A stretch of DNA of 64,000 bases from Telluribacter humicola. Its GTDB lineage: Bacteria > Bacteroidota > Bacteroidia > Cytophagales > Spirosomataceae. The stretch is taken from assembly GCF_017355935.1 (NCBI RefSeq), contig NZ_JAFIQT010000001.1, positions 992,001 through 1,056,000 on the forward strand. Direction: 5' to 3'. Shown here piece after piece: positions 26,632-35,144 of the stretch; position 1 is the stretch's first letter; the number at the start of each line of letters is the position of its first letter. Both the position numbers and the translations under genes were made by a program. The notes under the pieces are model-generated. The model did not search any database, was not told the DNA's origin, and was given only the letters and a program-made list of their open reading frames with translations.

Positions 26632-27234
26632 ATGAAAACTCTTGCAACCCTATTCCTAGTGGCTATTAGCTTCACCGCAGTAGCGCAGCAGTACTTATTT
26701 CATGAAGAAGTTCATGACGATGGCAAACGCCTCAAGATCAAGGTAGATATTGAAGAAAAAGGGAGGTCAATTCATTACGCCAATACCTTCAACGTGAGTG
26801 GGATGAGCAAGGAAGAAAAGGAAGACCTGGTGGCTCGTACCCTTGAATCGGTGAAGGGCCGGAAGGCGCAGGAAGAATTAAGTACCGCTTATGCGCCCCG
26901 CCCCGCCAGAGCTGCCACCCGGACTGCGTCAGCTGATTGCCCGGAGGCCCGGAGTACCGTAGCTCATAGAGACGCGCCTGCTACCTGGGCTACCGCGTCG
27001 GCTGAGGCGACTACTTCTGCTGCTCCGGTCGTGGAGAAACAGGTACCTTTTCAGAAATCCATTGAAGAAGACCCTGAAGCAAAGCGCATCAAGGTACGCT
27101 ACGAGTATTTCGAGAATGGGGAAGAGCACATCTTCGAGCGCACCATCAACACCGAAGGACGTACCGAGCGGGAAATCAAGAAGCTCCTGGAAGAGACCGA
27201 AAAGAGCCTGGGCCTGACCCAGAAAAGTATGTAA
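26632..27234 (+). CDS. Secreted protein with an internal domain duplication, unknown function
   Basis: A 200-residue protein not recognised as a named family. A signal peptide (MKTLATLFLVAISFTAVAQQ) predicts export. Two similar charged modules follow: about residues 20-75 (KRLKIKVDIEEKGRSIHYAN...SKEEKEDLVARTLESV) and about 143-198 (KRIKVRYEYFENGEEHIFER...TEREIKKLLEETEKSL). An Ala/Thr-rich low-complexity linker separates them. The linker DNA contains CATAGAGACGCG (26965-26976), also found in the intergenic inverted repeat at 29924, so it may derive from such a repeat. It sits 13 bases after permease member 8 and may be a periplasmic partner of that run; that is inference. Confidence 0.65.
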   Translation: MKTLATLFLVAISFTAVAQQYLFHEEVHDDGKRLKIKVDIEEKGRSIHYANTFNVSGMSKEEKEDLVARTLESVKGRKAQEELSTAYAPRPARAATRTASADCPEARSTVAHRDAPATWATASAEATTSAAPVVEKQVPFQKSIEEDPEAKRIKVRYEYFENGEEHIFERTINTEGRTEREIKKLLEETEKSLGLTQKSM

Positions 27235-27243
27235 GAGCCCAGG

Positions 27244-27279
27244 GAATGTATAATGAATAATTAAGAATGTATAATGTAG
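27244..27279. repeat. AT-rich TATAATG/GAAT intergenic repeat
   Basis: GAATGTATAATGAATAATTA then AGAATGTATAATGTAG, shortly after the stop at 27234. Same family as 11982-12022. Confidence 0.6.
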
Positions 27280-27332
27280 GAAGCCATACAGCCTACCGCT
27301 TAAAGCCGTAACATCTTTTGTCTCTATTTAAG

Positions 27333-27372
27333 AAGCTAAAAGCTAACGGCTAATAGCTAACTACCTAACCTA
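27333..27372 (+). repeat. CTAAYAGCTAA leader repeat
   Basis: AAGCTAAAAGCTAACGGCTAATAGCTAACTACC-type tandem words run into the AGCCATG start of member 9. Confidence 0.5.
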
Positions 27373-27375
27373 GCC

Positions 27376-29802
27376 ATGTTCAGAAACTACTTAAAAATAG
27401 CGCTGCGCAACTTTGCGAAGCATAAAGTGTACTCCTTCATTAACCTGGGGGGGCTGACGCTGGCCATTACCTGCTGTCTGCTGCTGGGGATGTACGTCCG
27501 GCACGAGTGGAGCTTTGACCGCTTCCACTCCAAAACCGACCGCCTGTACCGCTCCTGGACGAAGGAGGTATATAAGGGTGAGATATTCACCAATACCGTG
27601 ACCCCCTATGTACTGGGGCCAACACTAAAGGAAACTTATCCGGAAGTAGAGGCCATGAGCCGCGTCCGTACCAGTACCCTTAATGTAAAGAAGGGCAGCG
27701 AGGTACTGAGCGAACGTGTACACGAGGTGGATAAGGATTTCTTCCGGATGTTTGATTTTGAATTAGTTGGCTCGGCGGGCAGTAATCCGGTGCAGGATCT
27801 GTATTCGGTGGTACTGACGGAGGAGACAGCCAGGAAGTACTTTGGGGATGAGAACCCCATTGGCAAGCAGCTCTTCATGCAGCTCGACAGCGCCATGGAA
27901 GCCTATACCGTAACGGCCGTCGCCAAAACGCCTCCTACGCACTCGAGCATCCGCTTTGGGATCATTATCCCAATGGAGAATGCACTGCCGTACCGCTCCG
28001 ACAAAATGCTGAAAAGCTGGTTCATGATTGATCCCGAAACCTACGTACTGCTGCGCGAGGGGGCGGATGCGGAGAAACTAAAAGCAAAGTTTCCGACTCT
28101 GTTGAAGACGGCGCTGGGTGACAAGTACCAGGATAATAACTACGTAATCAACCTGCAGCCCATCCAGGACATTCACCTCAACACCGAGCTGACGGACGGT
28201 ATCGAATCGACTAGCAACCCGGCCTACTCCTACATTCTGGGAGCCATTGCGATCTTTATCCTGCTGATTGCCTGCATCAACTTCATGACCTTGTCGCTGG
28301 GGCGCTCCATTAGCCGGGCGCAGGAGGTAGGGGTACGCAAGGCCATGGGAGCCATGCGGAGCCAGCTCATGAACCAGTTCTGGAGCGAGGCCTTGCTTAT
28401 GACCCTGTTCGCGGTAATACTGGGCGTGGCTCTGGCCTTTGTACTCACACCTACCTTCAGCAAGCTGGCTAATCAGGCGCTGAGTTTCCGCTTTGACGCG
28501 GTTACGGCGCTATTCCTGCTGGGGCTGGTAGGGTTGGTGGGATTGGTAGCGGGTAGCTATCCGTCGCTGGTCCTGTCAGGTTTTCGTCCGGTGGAGGTAC
28601 TCAAAGGCAAGATCAGCCTGAAAGGAGATGTGAGCCTGTTCAGGAGAGTGCTGGTAGTGGTGCAGTTCAGTCTGTCGATCTTTCTGATTGCAGGTACCGT
28701 CCTGCTCAATCAGCAGTTAAATTTCTTACAAGGTACCTCGCTCGGGTACCAGTCGGACCAGACCGTGATCATACCCGTAGGAGTAGGAGGACCGGAAGGA
28801 CGACAACTAGCCGAGCGGTACAAAAATACGCTAGCCAGTCAGAAAGAGGTGCGGAGTGTTACGGCTTCTGCCTTTCCTTTTGCCGAAGAGGATAGGGGTA
28901 GCTGGGGCACGCTGGGCTTTACCGATAACAAGAAGGTGTACCGCGAGTTTCAGTTCAACGCGGTGGACCCGCAGTTTGTACCTACCTATGGCATTAAGCT
29001 GGTGCAGGGGCGTAACTTCGATCAGGCCAACACCGCCGATACCTACGGAGGCATCATCGTCAATCAGGCTTTTGTGAAGCAGTTTGGCCTGAAAGACCCG
29101 CTGAACGAAAAGATTCCCGGCCGCTTCCATGACCACCGCATCATTGGCGTTACCGAAGACTTCCATTATGCCTCACTGCACTCCAAAGTACAGCCGCTGG
29201 TGTTAACGATACGTCCTGACTCACTATTCAAGTATTCCGAAAATGTCATGTTCGGGTCTTCCACCGCGCTGGACCTGTCGGTGCGACTAGCGCCGGGACA
29301 GCTCTCGGAGCAGGTAGCCCTACTCGAGCAAACCTGGAAGACCATAGCGCCCAACGAGCCTTTCAACTTTACATTTCTTGACGATAATCTGAATCGGCAG
29401 TACGAAGCGGAGCAGCGCCTGAGCCGTATCGTAACCATAGCCTCGTTCATTTCCATTCTGATCGCTTGTCTGGGACTGTTCGGACTGGCTACGCTGGCTG
29501 TAGCGCGTCGTACCAAGGAGATCGGTGTGCGCAAGGTACTGGGAGCCTCAGTGTCGGGTATCGTGGGCCTGCTCTCAAAGGATTTCCTGCAGCTGGTACT
29601 GGTAGCCATCGTAGTAGCCTCGCCGCTGGCCTGGTATGCCATGGAGCAGTGGTTGCAGGACTTTGCCTACCGCATCGATATCCAGTGGTGGGTATTCGCG
29701 CTGGCCGGCGTCGTTGCCGTGCTGGTAGCCTTCCTGACAGTGAGTTTCCAGAGTCTGAAAGCCGCTCTTATGGACCCGGTGAAGTCGCTAAGAAGCGAGT
29801 AG
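27376..29802 (+). CDS. Double-FtsX ABC permease, array member 9
   Basis: An 808-residue permease. N-terminus MFRNYLKIALRNFAKHKVY; TM1 near residues 20-42; first signature AQEVGVRKAMGAM near 315 after IACINFMTLSLGRS, a departure from the common NLATARS; second signature TKEIGVRKVLGAS near 713 in a segment reading ATLAVARRTKEIG. The tail LKAALMDPVKSLRSE has Asp for Asn. The second periplasmic domain contains TASAFPFAEEDRGSWG and an insertion (LFKYSENVMFGSSTAL) before the last helices. It lies 141 bases after the small secreted protein, behind two repeat types. Confidence 0.93.
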   Translation: MFRNYLKIALRNFAKHKVYSFINLGGLTLAITCCLLLGMYVRHEWSFDRFHSKTDRLYRSWTKEVYKGEIFTNTVTPYVLGPTLKETYPEVEAMSRVRTSTLNVKKGSEVLSERVHEVDKDFFRMFDFELVGSAGSNPVQDLYSVVLTEETARKYFGDENPIGKQLFMQLDSAMEAYTVTAVAKTPPTHSSIRFGIIIPMENALPYRSDKMLKSWFMIDPETYVLLREGADAEKLKAKFPTLLKTALGDKYQDNNYVINLQPIQDIHLNTELTDGIESTSNPAYSYILGAIAIFILLIACINFMTLSLGRSISRAQEVGVRKAMGAMRSQLMNQFWSEALLMTLFAVILGVALAFVLTPTFSKLANQALSFRFDAVTALFLLGLVGLVGLVAGSYPSLVLSGFRPVEVLKGKISLKGDVSLFRRVLVVVQFSLSIFLIAGTVLLNQQLNFLQGTSLGYQSDQTVIIPVGVGGPEGRQLAERYKNTLASQKEVRSVTASAFPFAEEDRGSWGTLGFTDNKKVYREFQFNAVDPQFVPTYGIKLVQGRNFDQANTADTYGGIIVNQAFVKQFGLKDPLNEKIPGRFHDHRIIGVTEDFHYASLHSKVQPLVLTIRPDSLFKYSENVMFGSSTALDLSVRLAPGQLSEQVALLEQTWKTIAPNEPFNFTFLDDNLNRQYEAEQRLSRIVTIASFISILIACLGLFGLATLAVARRTKEIGVRKVLGASVSGIVGLLSKDFLQLVLVAIVVASPLAWYAMEQWLQDFAYRIDIQWWVFALAGVVAVLVAFLTVSFQSLKAALMDPVKSLRSE

Positions 29803-29844
29803 AAGGAGGAAGGGAGGAAAGGATAAAAGTAGGAAATACAGTAA

Positions 29845-29920
29845 CGGCCCCAGAGGGGTTGGACCTTAGTAGTACGAAAGAATAAAATTGAGCTTTAGCC
29901 CCACTAGGGGCGGCACCTAT
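29845..29920. repeat. Half REP-like element
   Basis: CGGCCCCAGAGGGG, then CCTTAGTAG, then TAGCCCCACTAGGGGCGGCACC repeats the left half of the element at 14545-14715. The right inverted arm is missing; instead a GAGACGC inverted repeat follows immediately. Confidence 0.6.
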
Positions 29921-29923
29921 ATT

Positions 29924-29955
29924 ACATAGAGACGCGATAGATAGCGTCTCTATGT
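29924..29955. repeat. GAGACGC/GCGTCTC inverted repeat
   Basis: Perfect 12-base arms ACATAGAGACGC and GCGTCTCTATGT around an 8-base loop. Second member of the family seen at 24121-24158; a fragment lies inside the gene at 26632. Confidence 0.7.
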
Positions 29956-30021
29956 ACCATAATAAACTAACAGCTACTACCGCGCGGCAGAACGCCTAAT
30001 AGCTAACACCTGGCAAAGCCT

Positions 30022-32451
30022 ATGATAACCAACTACATCAAAATAGCCTGGCGGAATCTGGTTCGCAACAAGGTGTATAGCTTTATCAATGTGGTAGGGC
30101 TGGCGCTGGGGATTGCGGCGTTTCTGCTCATCCTGGAATACATCAGTTTCGAGCGGAGCTACGACAACTTCCACGCGCAGCTGCCCTACATGGTGCGGCT
30201 GCTCAATGAGGACGTGAAAGGGCAGACCTGGCCTGAGATAGAGCCAGGCTGGGCGCCGCGTGTCAAAGAGCGCTTCCCGGAGGTAAAGGACTACTGCCGC
30301 TTTGAGTTTGGGGTATCGCAGGGCGTTGTCAAAACTGCGGGTAGCGGCGAAGAGCCCATTCGGGAGAAGAACATCGGTTTTGTAGAGGCGAATTTTTTCG
30401 GATTCTTTAGCTTTCCTCTCCTGTCTGGTCAGTCTAAAGCGCTGGCGAAGCCAAACGTTGTATTCCTATCGGAGTCGGCGGCCCGGAAGTACTTCGGTAC
30501 TCAGAACCCAATGGGGGAGGTACTTATGCTATCCAACCAGTTTGGCTCGGCCCCCTTCACGGTGGAAGGCATCTACGAAGACATCCCCCTCAACTCCGAC
30601 ATCCGGTACGACATGGTGTTTTCGCTGGCCACGATGAAAAGCAAGGGTTACATTGAAGGCAACGACTGGGCTTCGCTGGACAACCTGGACTCGCAGTACA
30701 TCAACACTTTTTTTACCTTAAATGAAGGTGTAGATCCCAAAGATTTTGAAAAGAAACTCACCGCCTTCCGCGACGAGCTGGGGCAGGAGGAAGACGGCGT
30801 GAAGTTCCGGCTGCAGCCATTCAGGTACACCCACCTGGCCGAGTCGCTCTCGGATACCCGGCACACCACCGGCAACCTGAAGTACGTGTACATGCTGGGC
30901 GTGATCGCGCTCCTCATTATCCTGATTGCCTGGTTCAACTACGTCAACCTCTCTACCGCCCACGCCCTCAAGCGCGCCGGAGAGGTAGGGGTACGTAAGG
31001 TCATAGGAGCTACGCAGCGGATGCTGATGGGACAGTTCCTGGGCGAGTCGCTGCTGGTGACGGTACTGGCGCTGGGAGGGGCTATCCTGCTGATCCAGCT
31101 TTTGCAGCCCCTGTTCAATGAACTAGTCGGAAAAGAGCTGTCGCTGGGGATGCTCGGCTACACTACTACCTGGTTCGTGGGGCTGGCGGTGCTGGTACTG
31201 GGCTCACTAGGGGCTGGGGCCTTTACGGCCTTCCGGTTGTCTGGATTCAATCCGGTAGAGACGCTGAAAGGCAAGCTAACCCGCTCCACGAGCGGAATCC
31301 TGCTGCGGAAGTCGCTGGTGGTGGTGCAGTTTACCATATCCATCGTGCTGATACTGGCAACGCTGACCATATACACCCAGCTACGCTACATGAAAAACAA
31401 GAAACTGGGTATCAATACGGAGCGGCTACTGGTGGTCAAGGGGCCGGACGTGGGCAAAGACAGCAGCTACGCCAACCGCAGAACGGGCTTTATAAGCGAA
31501 ATAACCCAGCAAAGCTTCATCAGCGACTACTGCGTGTCGGGCAGCGTACCCAGCAGCTGGTTCAATTTTGCCACCAGCGGCTTCACAAGGCCTGATTTTA
31601 GTCCGGGCGACGAGCACAAGAGCTACTCCTTCGCCATCATTGATAGCCGTTACCTGAATACCTACGGCATGACGCTAAAAGCGGGTCGTAACTTTACTCC
31701 CGAAGAATGTAAAGTAGACTGGAACCAAAACAGCAAGGTACTCATGAACGAGCGGGCCATCCGGCAGCTAGGCTTTGAGACGCCCGAAGAGGCCGTTCGT
31801 ACCCGCATCCGGTGGGACGAGCGCGAGCTGGAAATCATCGGCGTCGTGCAGGACTATCACCACACGGGCGTGCAGCGCGCCATCGAGCCTATTATCTTTT
31901 ACCCCCAAAACAACAACGCCTTCTACACCCTGCGACTTACCGCCGGGGAGCTGCCCGACAAAATAGCGGCCGTAGAGCAGATGTACAGGAGTACGTTTCC
32001 GGGTAATCCGTTCGAGTACTTTTTCGTAGATGATAATTTCAACAAGCAATATACCTCAGAGCAGCAGTATGGCAACCTGTTCACAACCGCCTCCCTCTGG
32101 GCTATCCTGATTGGTTGTATGGGGCTGTTTGGTCTGGTGGCCTTTACGGTGGAGCAGCGCACCCGGGAGATAGGCATCCGCAAAGTACTCGGCGCCAGTG
32201 TAGGCGGCATCGTGGCCCTGCTCTCCAAGGACTTTCTGTGGCTGGTGCTGATTGCCATCGGCATAGCCTCGCCCATCGCGTGGTACCTGATGGAGCAGTG
32301 GCTGCAGAACTTCGCCAACCGCATCGACATCGAATGGTGGATTTTTGCGGTAGCCGCCCTGCTGGCTATCCTCATCGCCCTGGCCACAGTCGGCTACCAG
32401 TCGGTACGGGCGGCCCTCATGAATCCGGTGAGGTCGCTACGCTCGGAGTAA
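30022..32451 (+). CDS. Double-FtsX ABC permease, array member 10
   Basis: An 809-residue permease of the Trp subgroup: the helix before the first signature reads LIAWFNYVNLSTAHA, followed by AGEVGVRKVIGAT near residue 319. N-terminus MITNYIKIAWRNLVRNKVY; second signature TREIGIRKVLGAS near 714; tail ALMNPVRSLRSE. The second periplasmic domain ends FEYFFVDDNFNKQYTSEQQYG, matching members 3 and 14, and carries GVVQDYHHTGVQ. The first domain has an unusual opening (LLNEDVKGQTWPEIEPGW) that differs from the T-P-x-x-L pattern of most members. The upstream gap of 219 bases is filled with repeats. Confidence 0.93.
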   Translation: MITNYIKIAWRNLVRNKVYSFINVVGLALGIAAFLLILEYISFERSYDNFHAQLPYMVRLLNEDVKGQTWPEIEPGWAPRVKERFPEVKDYCRFEFGVSQGVVKTAGSGEEPIREKNIGFVEANFFGFFSFPLLSGQSKALAKPNVVFLSESAARKYFGTQNPMGEVLMLSNQFGSAPFTVEGIYEDIPLNSDIRYDMVFSLATMKSKGYIEGNDWASLDNLDSQYINTFFTLNEGVDPKDFEKKLTAFRDELGQEEDGVKFRLQPFRYTHLAESLSDTRHTTGNLKYVYMLGVIALLIILIAWFNYVNLSTAHALKRAGEVGVRKVIGATQRMLMGQFLGESLLVTVLALGGAILLIQLLQPLFNELVGKELSLGMLGYTTTWFVGLAVLVLGSLGAGAFTAFRLSGFNPVETLKGKLTRSTSGILLRKSLVVVQFTISIVLILATLTIYTQLRYMKNKKLGINTERLLVVKGPDVGKDSSYANRRTGFISEITQQSFISDYCVSGSVPSSWFNFATSGFTRPDFSPGDEHKSYSFAIIDSRYLNTYGMTLKAGRNFTPEECKVDWNQNSKVLMNERAIRQLGFETPEEAVRTRIRWDERELEIIGVVQDYHHTGVQRAIEPIIFYPQNNNAFYTLRLTAGELPDKIAAVEQMYRSTFPGNPFEYFFVDDNFNKQYTSEQQYGNLFTTASLWAILIGCMGLFGLVAFTVEQRTREIGIRKVLGASVGGIVALLSKDFLWLVLIAIGIASPIAWYLMEQWLQNFANRIDIEWWIFAVAALLAILIALATVGYQSVRAALMNPVRSLRSE

Positions 32452-32488
32452 TGTATAATGAAGAATGCAAAATGAATAATTAATAATG
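32452..32488. repeat. AT-rich TATAATG/GAAT intergenic repeat
   Basis: TGTATAATGAAGAATGCAAA then ATGAATAATTAATAATG immediately after the stop of member 10. Confidence 0.6.
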
Positions 32489-32541
32489 GGAGAGGGGCGA
32501 GAATAAAGAAGTACCCTTTGCGTCTCAACAAGCCATAAAAA

Positions 32542-32575
32542 AGCTAACAGCTAATACCTAACCGCTAATACCTAG
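32542..32575 (+). repeat. CTAAYAGCTAA leader repeat
   Basis: AGCTAACAGCTAATACCTAA then CCGCTAATACCTAG, ending at the TTTAGCCATG start of member 11. Confidence 0.5.
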
Positions 32576-32582
32576 TTTAGCC

Positions 32583-35030
32583 ATGATCAAAAACTATCTT
32601 AAAATCGCCTGGCGGAACATTATCCGTAATAAGACCTTCTCCGCTATTAACATCCTGGGGCTGGCGGTGGGGCTGACTTGCTGTATGCTCCTGCTGCTGT
32701 ACATCCGGAGCGAGCTGTCGTACGACAAGCACCACGAGCACGCCGACAACCTGTACCTGCTGGGTCTCAAATCGGTGATTGGGCAGAGTGCAGGGAGGGA
32801 ATTTGCCACCTCGCCGGCACCGTACGCCCCAACGCTGAAGTCGGAGTACCCCGAGATTGAGGAAACGACCCGCCTGTTTGCGCCCGAAAACAAAGCCCTG
32901 CTCCAGGTACGTGAGCAGGGAAAACAGATACTTTCTTTATACGAAAGCAGGGGGTATCAGGTTGACTCCAATTTTTTCAACCTGTTTTCTTATGAGTTTG
33001 TGGAAGGTAATGCTGCCAGTGCGCTGGCAGACCGCAACTCGGTAGTACTGTCGGAGGAGGTAGCTCAAAAGCTCTTTGGCGCCGGGCCGGTACTTGACAA
33101 AACAGTCCGCATCGTTGGTGATTTGGGCCTAGGAGAGGAGTTTAAAGTAACGGGCGTGTACCGCGATGCCAGCGCCCGCTCCCATATCGACGCCCGTTTC
33201 TTTGTTCCTATTTACGCCGGTGGCATTGGTAACTTCCTGCGGGAGGGGCAGCTGGACTTTGCCAACAACAACATGTTCATTACCTACCTGCGGTTGCGGC
33301 CGGGTACCGAACCTGCCCAACTGATGCAGAAGCTGCCGGCCTTTGTGGAGAAGTACGCCCGGGCCGATCTGAAGCAATACGGCTTTGATGTAGCCCTGCA
33401 ACTGATATCAGTCAAAGACCTGCACCTGTACGACCAGTTTCAGAGTGTGATTACTCCCACCAATACGACTACCTACCTGTACATTCTGGCTTCCATCGCC
33501 ATCTTTACCCTCCTGATTGCCTGTATCAACTTTATGAACCTGTCCACGGCACGGTCGGCCCGGCGGGCGGCGGAAGTGGGCGTACGTAAGGTCATGGGGG
33601 CGCAGAAATTCGCCCTGGTGCGGCAGTTCCTGGGCGAGTCCATGGTACTGACGCTGCTGGCGCTGGTGATTGCCCTGCTGCTGGTGTTGCTGCTGCTGCC
33701 CGTATTCAACCAGTTGACCGATAAACAGCTCCATTTTAATGAACTGCTCCAGCCATCCATTCTCCTGACCTTCCTGGGGCTGGCTCTGCTGACGGGATTC
33801 ATAGCGGGTAGCTATCCAGCCTTTTACCTGTCGCTGTTCAACCCGGCGTTGGTGCTCAAAGGCAAGTTTACCAATACCCTTTCGGCAGTGGCGTTGCGTC
33901 GTAGCCTGGTGGTGTTCCAGTTTGTGGTGTCGGTGGGGCTGGTACTGGCTACCTTCGTTATTCAGGAGCAGATGAAGTACCTGCGTACTACGTCACTGGG
34001 CTTTACGCAGGACCAGCAGATAGCCATTCCTTTCCGGTCGGATGAGTCTCGTCAGGCTTACACCGCCTTCCGAAATGAAGTACTCGCCAGTAACCAGGTA
34101 GTAGCGGCAGGGGGCGCACAGTCCTACCCGGGCATCTTTAATGGGTCCGACCTGGTGATGCACCGCCCCGACCAGTCGCAGGAGCAGGGACACGACATCA
34201 AGATCAACCGCGTCGACTACGAATACATGCAGACGATGGGATTCGAACTGAAGCAGGGGCGGATGTTCTCCCGCGAATTTCCGGGCGATACCAACGACCG
34301 GATGGTCGTCAACGAAGCGCTGCTGAAGGAGTTTCAAATCCCGGCGGATAAGGCCATCGGTCAACGGCTGAGCTTCGACTGGGGGGGCGTGTCCTATCCG
34401 TTTGAGATTGTGGGGGTGGTGAAAGATTTTCATTACGAAAACCTGCACCAGACCATCCAGCCGTATGCTTTTCTGCTGAATAATGGAGCCAGCATCAACT
34501 ACCTCATCGTGCACGTCAATACTGATAATATGCAGCAGGTACTCGGCTTTATGGAGCAGAAATGGAAAGCCCTGCGCCCCGACGAACCTTTTGAGTACAC
34601 CTTCCTGAACGAGGATTTTCAGAAGAACTACCAGGCCGAAGCCCGCACCTCCCGGATCGTCAGCTACTTCACCCTTATTTCCATCCTGATTTCCTGTCTG
34701 GGGCTGTTCGGACTGGCGGCCTTTGCGGCGCAGCAGCGTACCAAAGAGATTGGCGTACGGAAAGTCATGGGGGCATCGGTGAGCAGCATCGTTCTGCTAC
34801 TTTCCAAAGATTTTCTGAAACTGGTCCTGATCGCCATCGTCATCGCTTCGCCCATTGCCTGGTATGCCATGAATCAGTGGCTGTCCGACTTTGCGTATAA
34901 GATTGACATTCCGTGGTGGGTGTTCGTGGTATCGGGGGCGCTGGCGGTAGTCATTGCCTTTATCACCATCAGCTACCAGAGTATCAAAGCAGCCTTGATG
35001 AATCCGGTGAAGTCGCTGCGCTCGGAGTAG
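32583..35030 (+). CDS. Double-FtsX ABC permease, array member 11
   Basis: An 815-residue permease, the longest in the second run. N-terminus MIKNYLKIAWRNIIRNKTF; first signature AAEVGVRKVMGAQ near residue 328 after IACINFMNLSTARS; second signature TKEIGVRKVMGAS near 720 in the segment AAFAAQQRTKEIG; tail ALMNPVKSLRSE. The first periplasmic domain is extended by a loop (LLQVREQGKQILSLYESRGY), which accounts for the later position of the signatures. The second carries KQGRMFSREFPGD and GVVKDFHYENLHQ. It starts at ATG 32583, 131 bases after member 10. Confidence 0.93.
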   Translation: MIKNYLKIAWRNIIRNKTFSAINILGLAVGLTCCMLLLLYIRSELSYDKHHEHADNLYLLGLKSVIGQSAGREFATSPAPYAPTLKSEYPEIEETTRLFAPENKALLQVREQGKQILSLYESRGYQVDSNFFNLFSYEFVEGNAASALADRNSVVLSEEVAQKLFGAGPVLDKTVRIVGDLGLGEEFKVTGVYRDASARSHIDARFFVPIYAGGIGNFLREGQLDFANNNMFITYLRLRPGTEPAQLMQKLPAFVEKYARADLKQYGFDVALQLISVKDLHLYDQFQSVITPTNTTTYLYILASIAIFTLLIACINFMNLSTARSARRAAEVGVRKVMGAQKFALVRQFLGESMVLTLLALVIALLLVLLLLPVFNQLTDKQLHFNELLQPSILLTFLGLALLTGFIAGSYPAFYLSLFNPALVLKGKFTNTLSAVALRRSLVVFQFVVSVGLVLATFVIQEQMKYLRTTSLGFTQDQQIAIPFRSDESRQAYTAFRNEVLASNQVVAAGGAQSYPGIFNGSDLVMHRPDQSQEQGHDIKINRVDYEYMQTMGFELKQGRMFSREFPGDTNDRMVVNEALLKEFQIPADKAIGQRLSFDWGGVSYPFEIVGVVKDFHYENLHQTIQPYAFLLNNGASINYLIVHVNTDNMQQVLGFMEQKWKALRPDEPFEYTFLNEDFQKNYQAEARTSRIVSYFTLISILISCLGLFGLAAFAAQQRTKEIGVRKVMGASVSSIVLLLSKDFLKLVLIAIVIASPIAWYAMNQWLSDFAYKIDIPWWVFVVSGALAVVIAFITISYQSIKAALMNPVKSLRSE

Positions 35031-35060
35031 TGTAAAATGAAGAATTAATAATTAAGAATG
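35031..35060. repeat. AT-rich TATAATG/GAAT intergenic repeat
   Basis: TGTAAAATGAAGAATTAATA then ATTAAGAATG, directly after the stop of member 11; one of the best-preserved copies. Confidence 0.6.
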
Positions 35061-35144
35061 TGGGAGAGGGGTAACGTAGAGATTTGACCTAACCTCTTGC
35101 TTTAATACAGCCTAATTACTAATAGCTATCAACTAGACCTTTCC

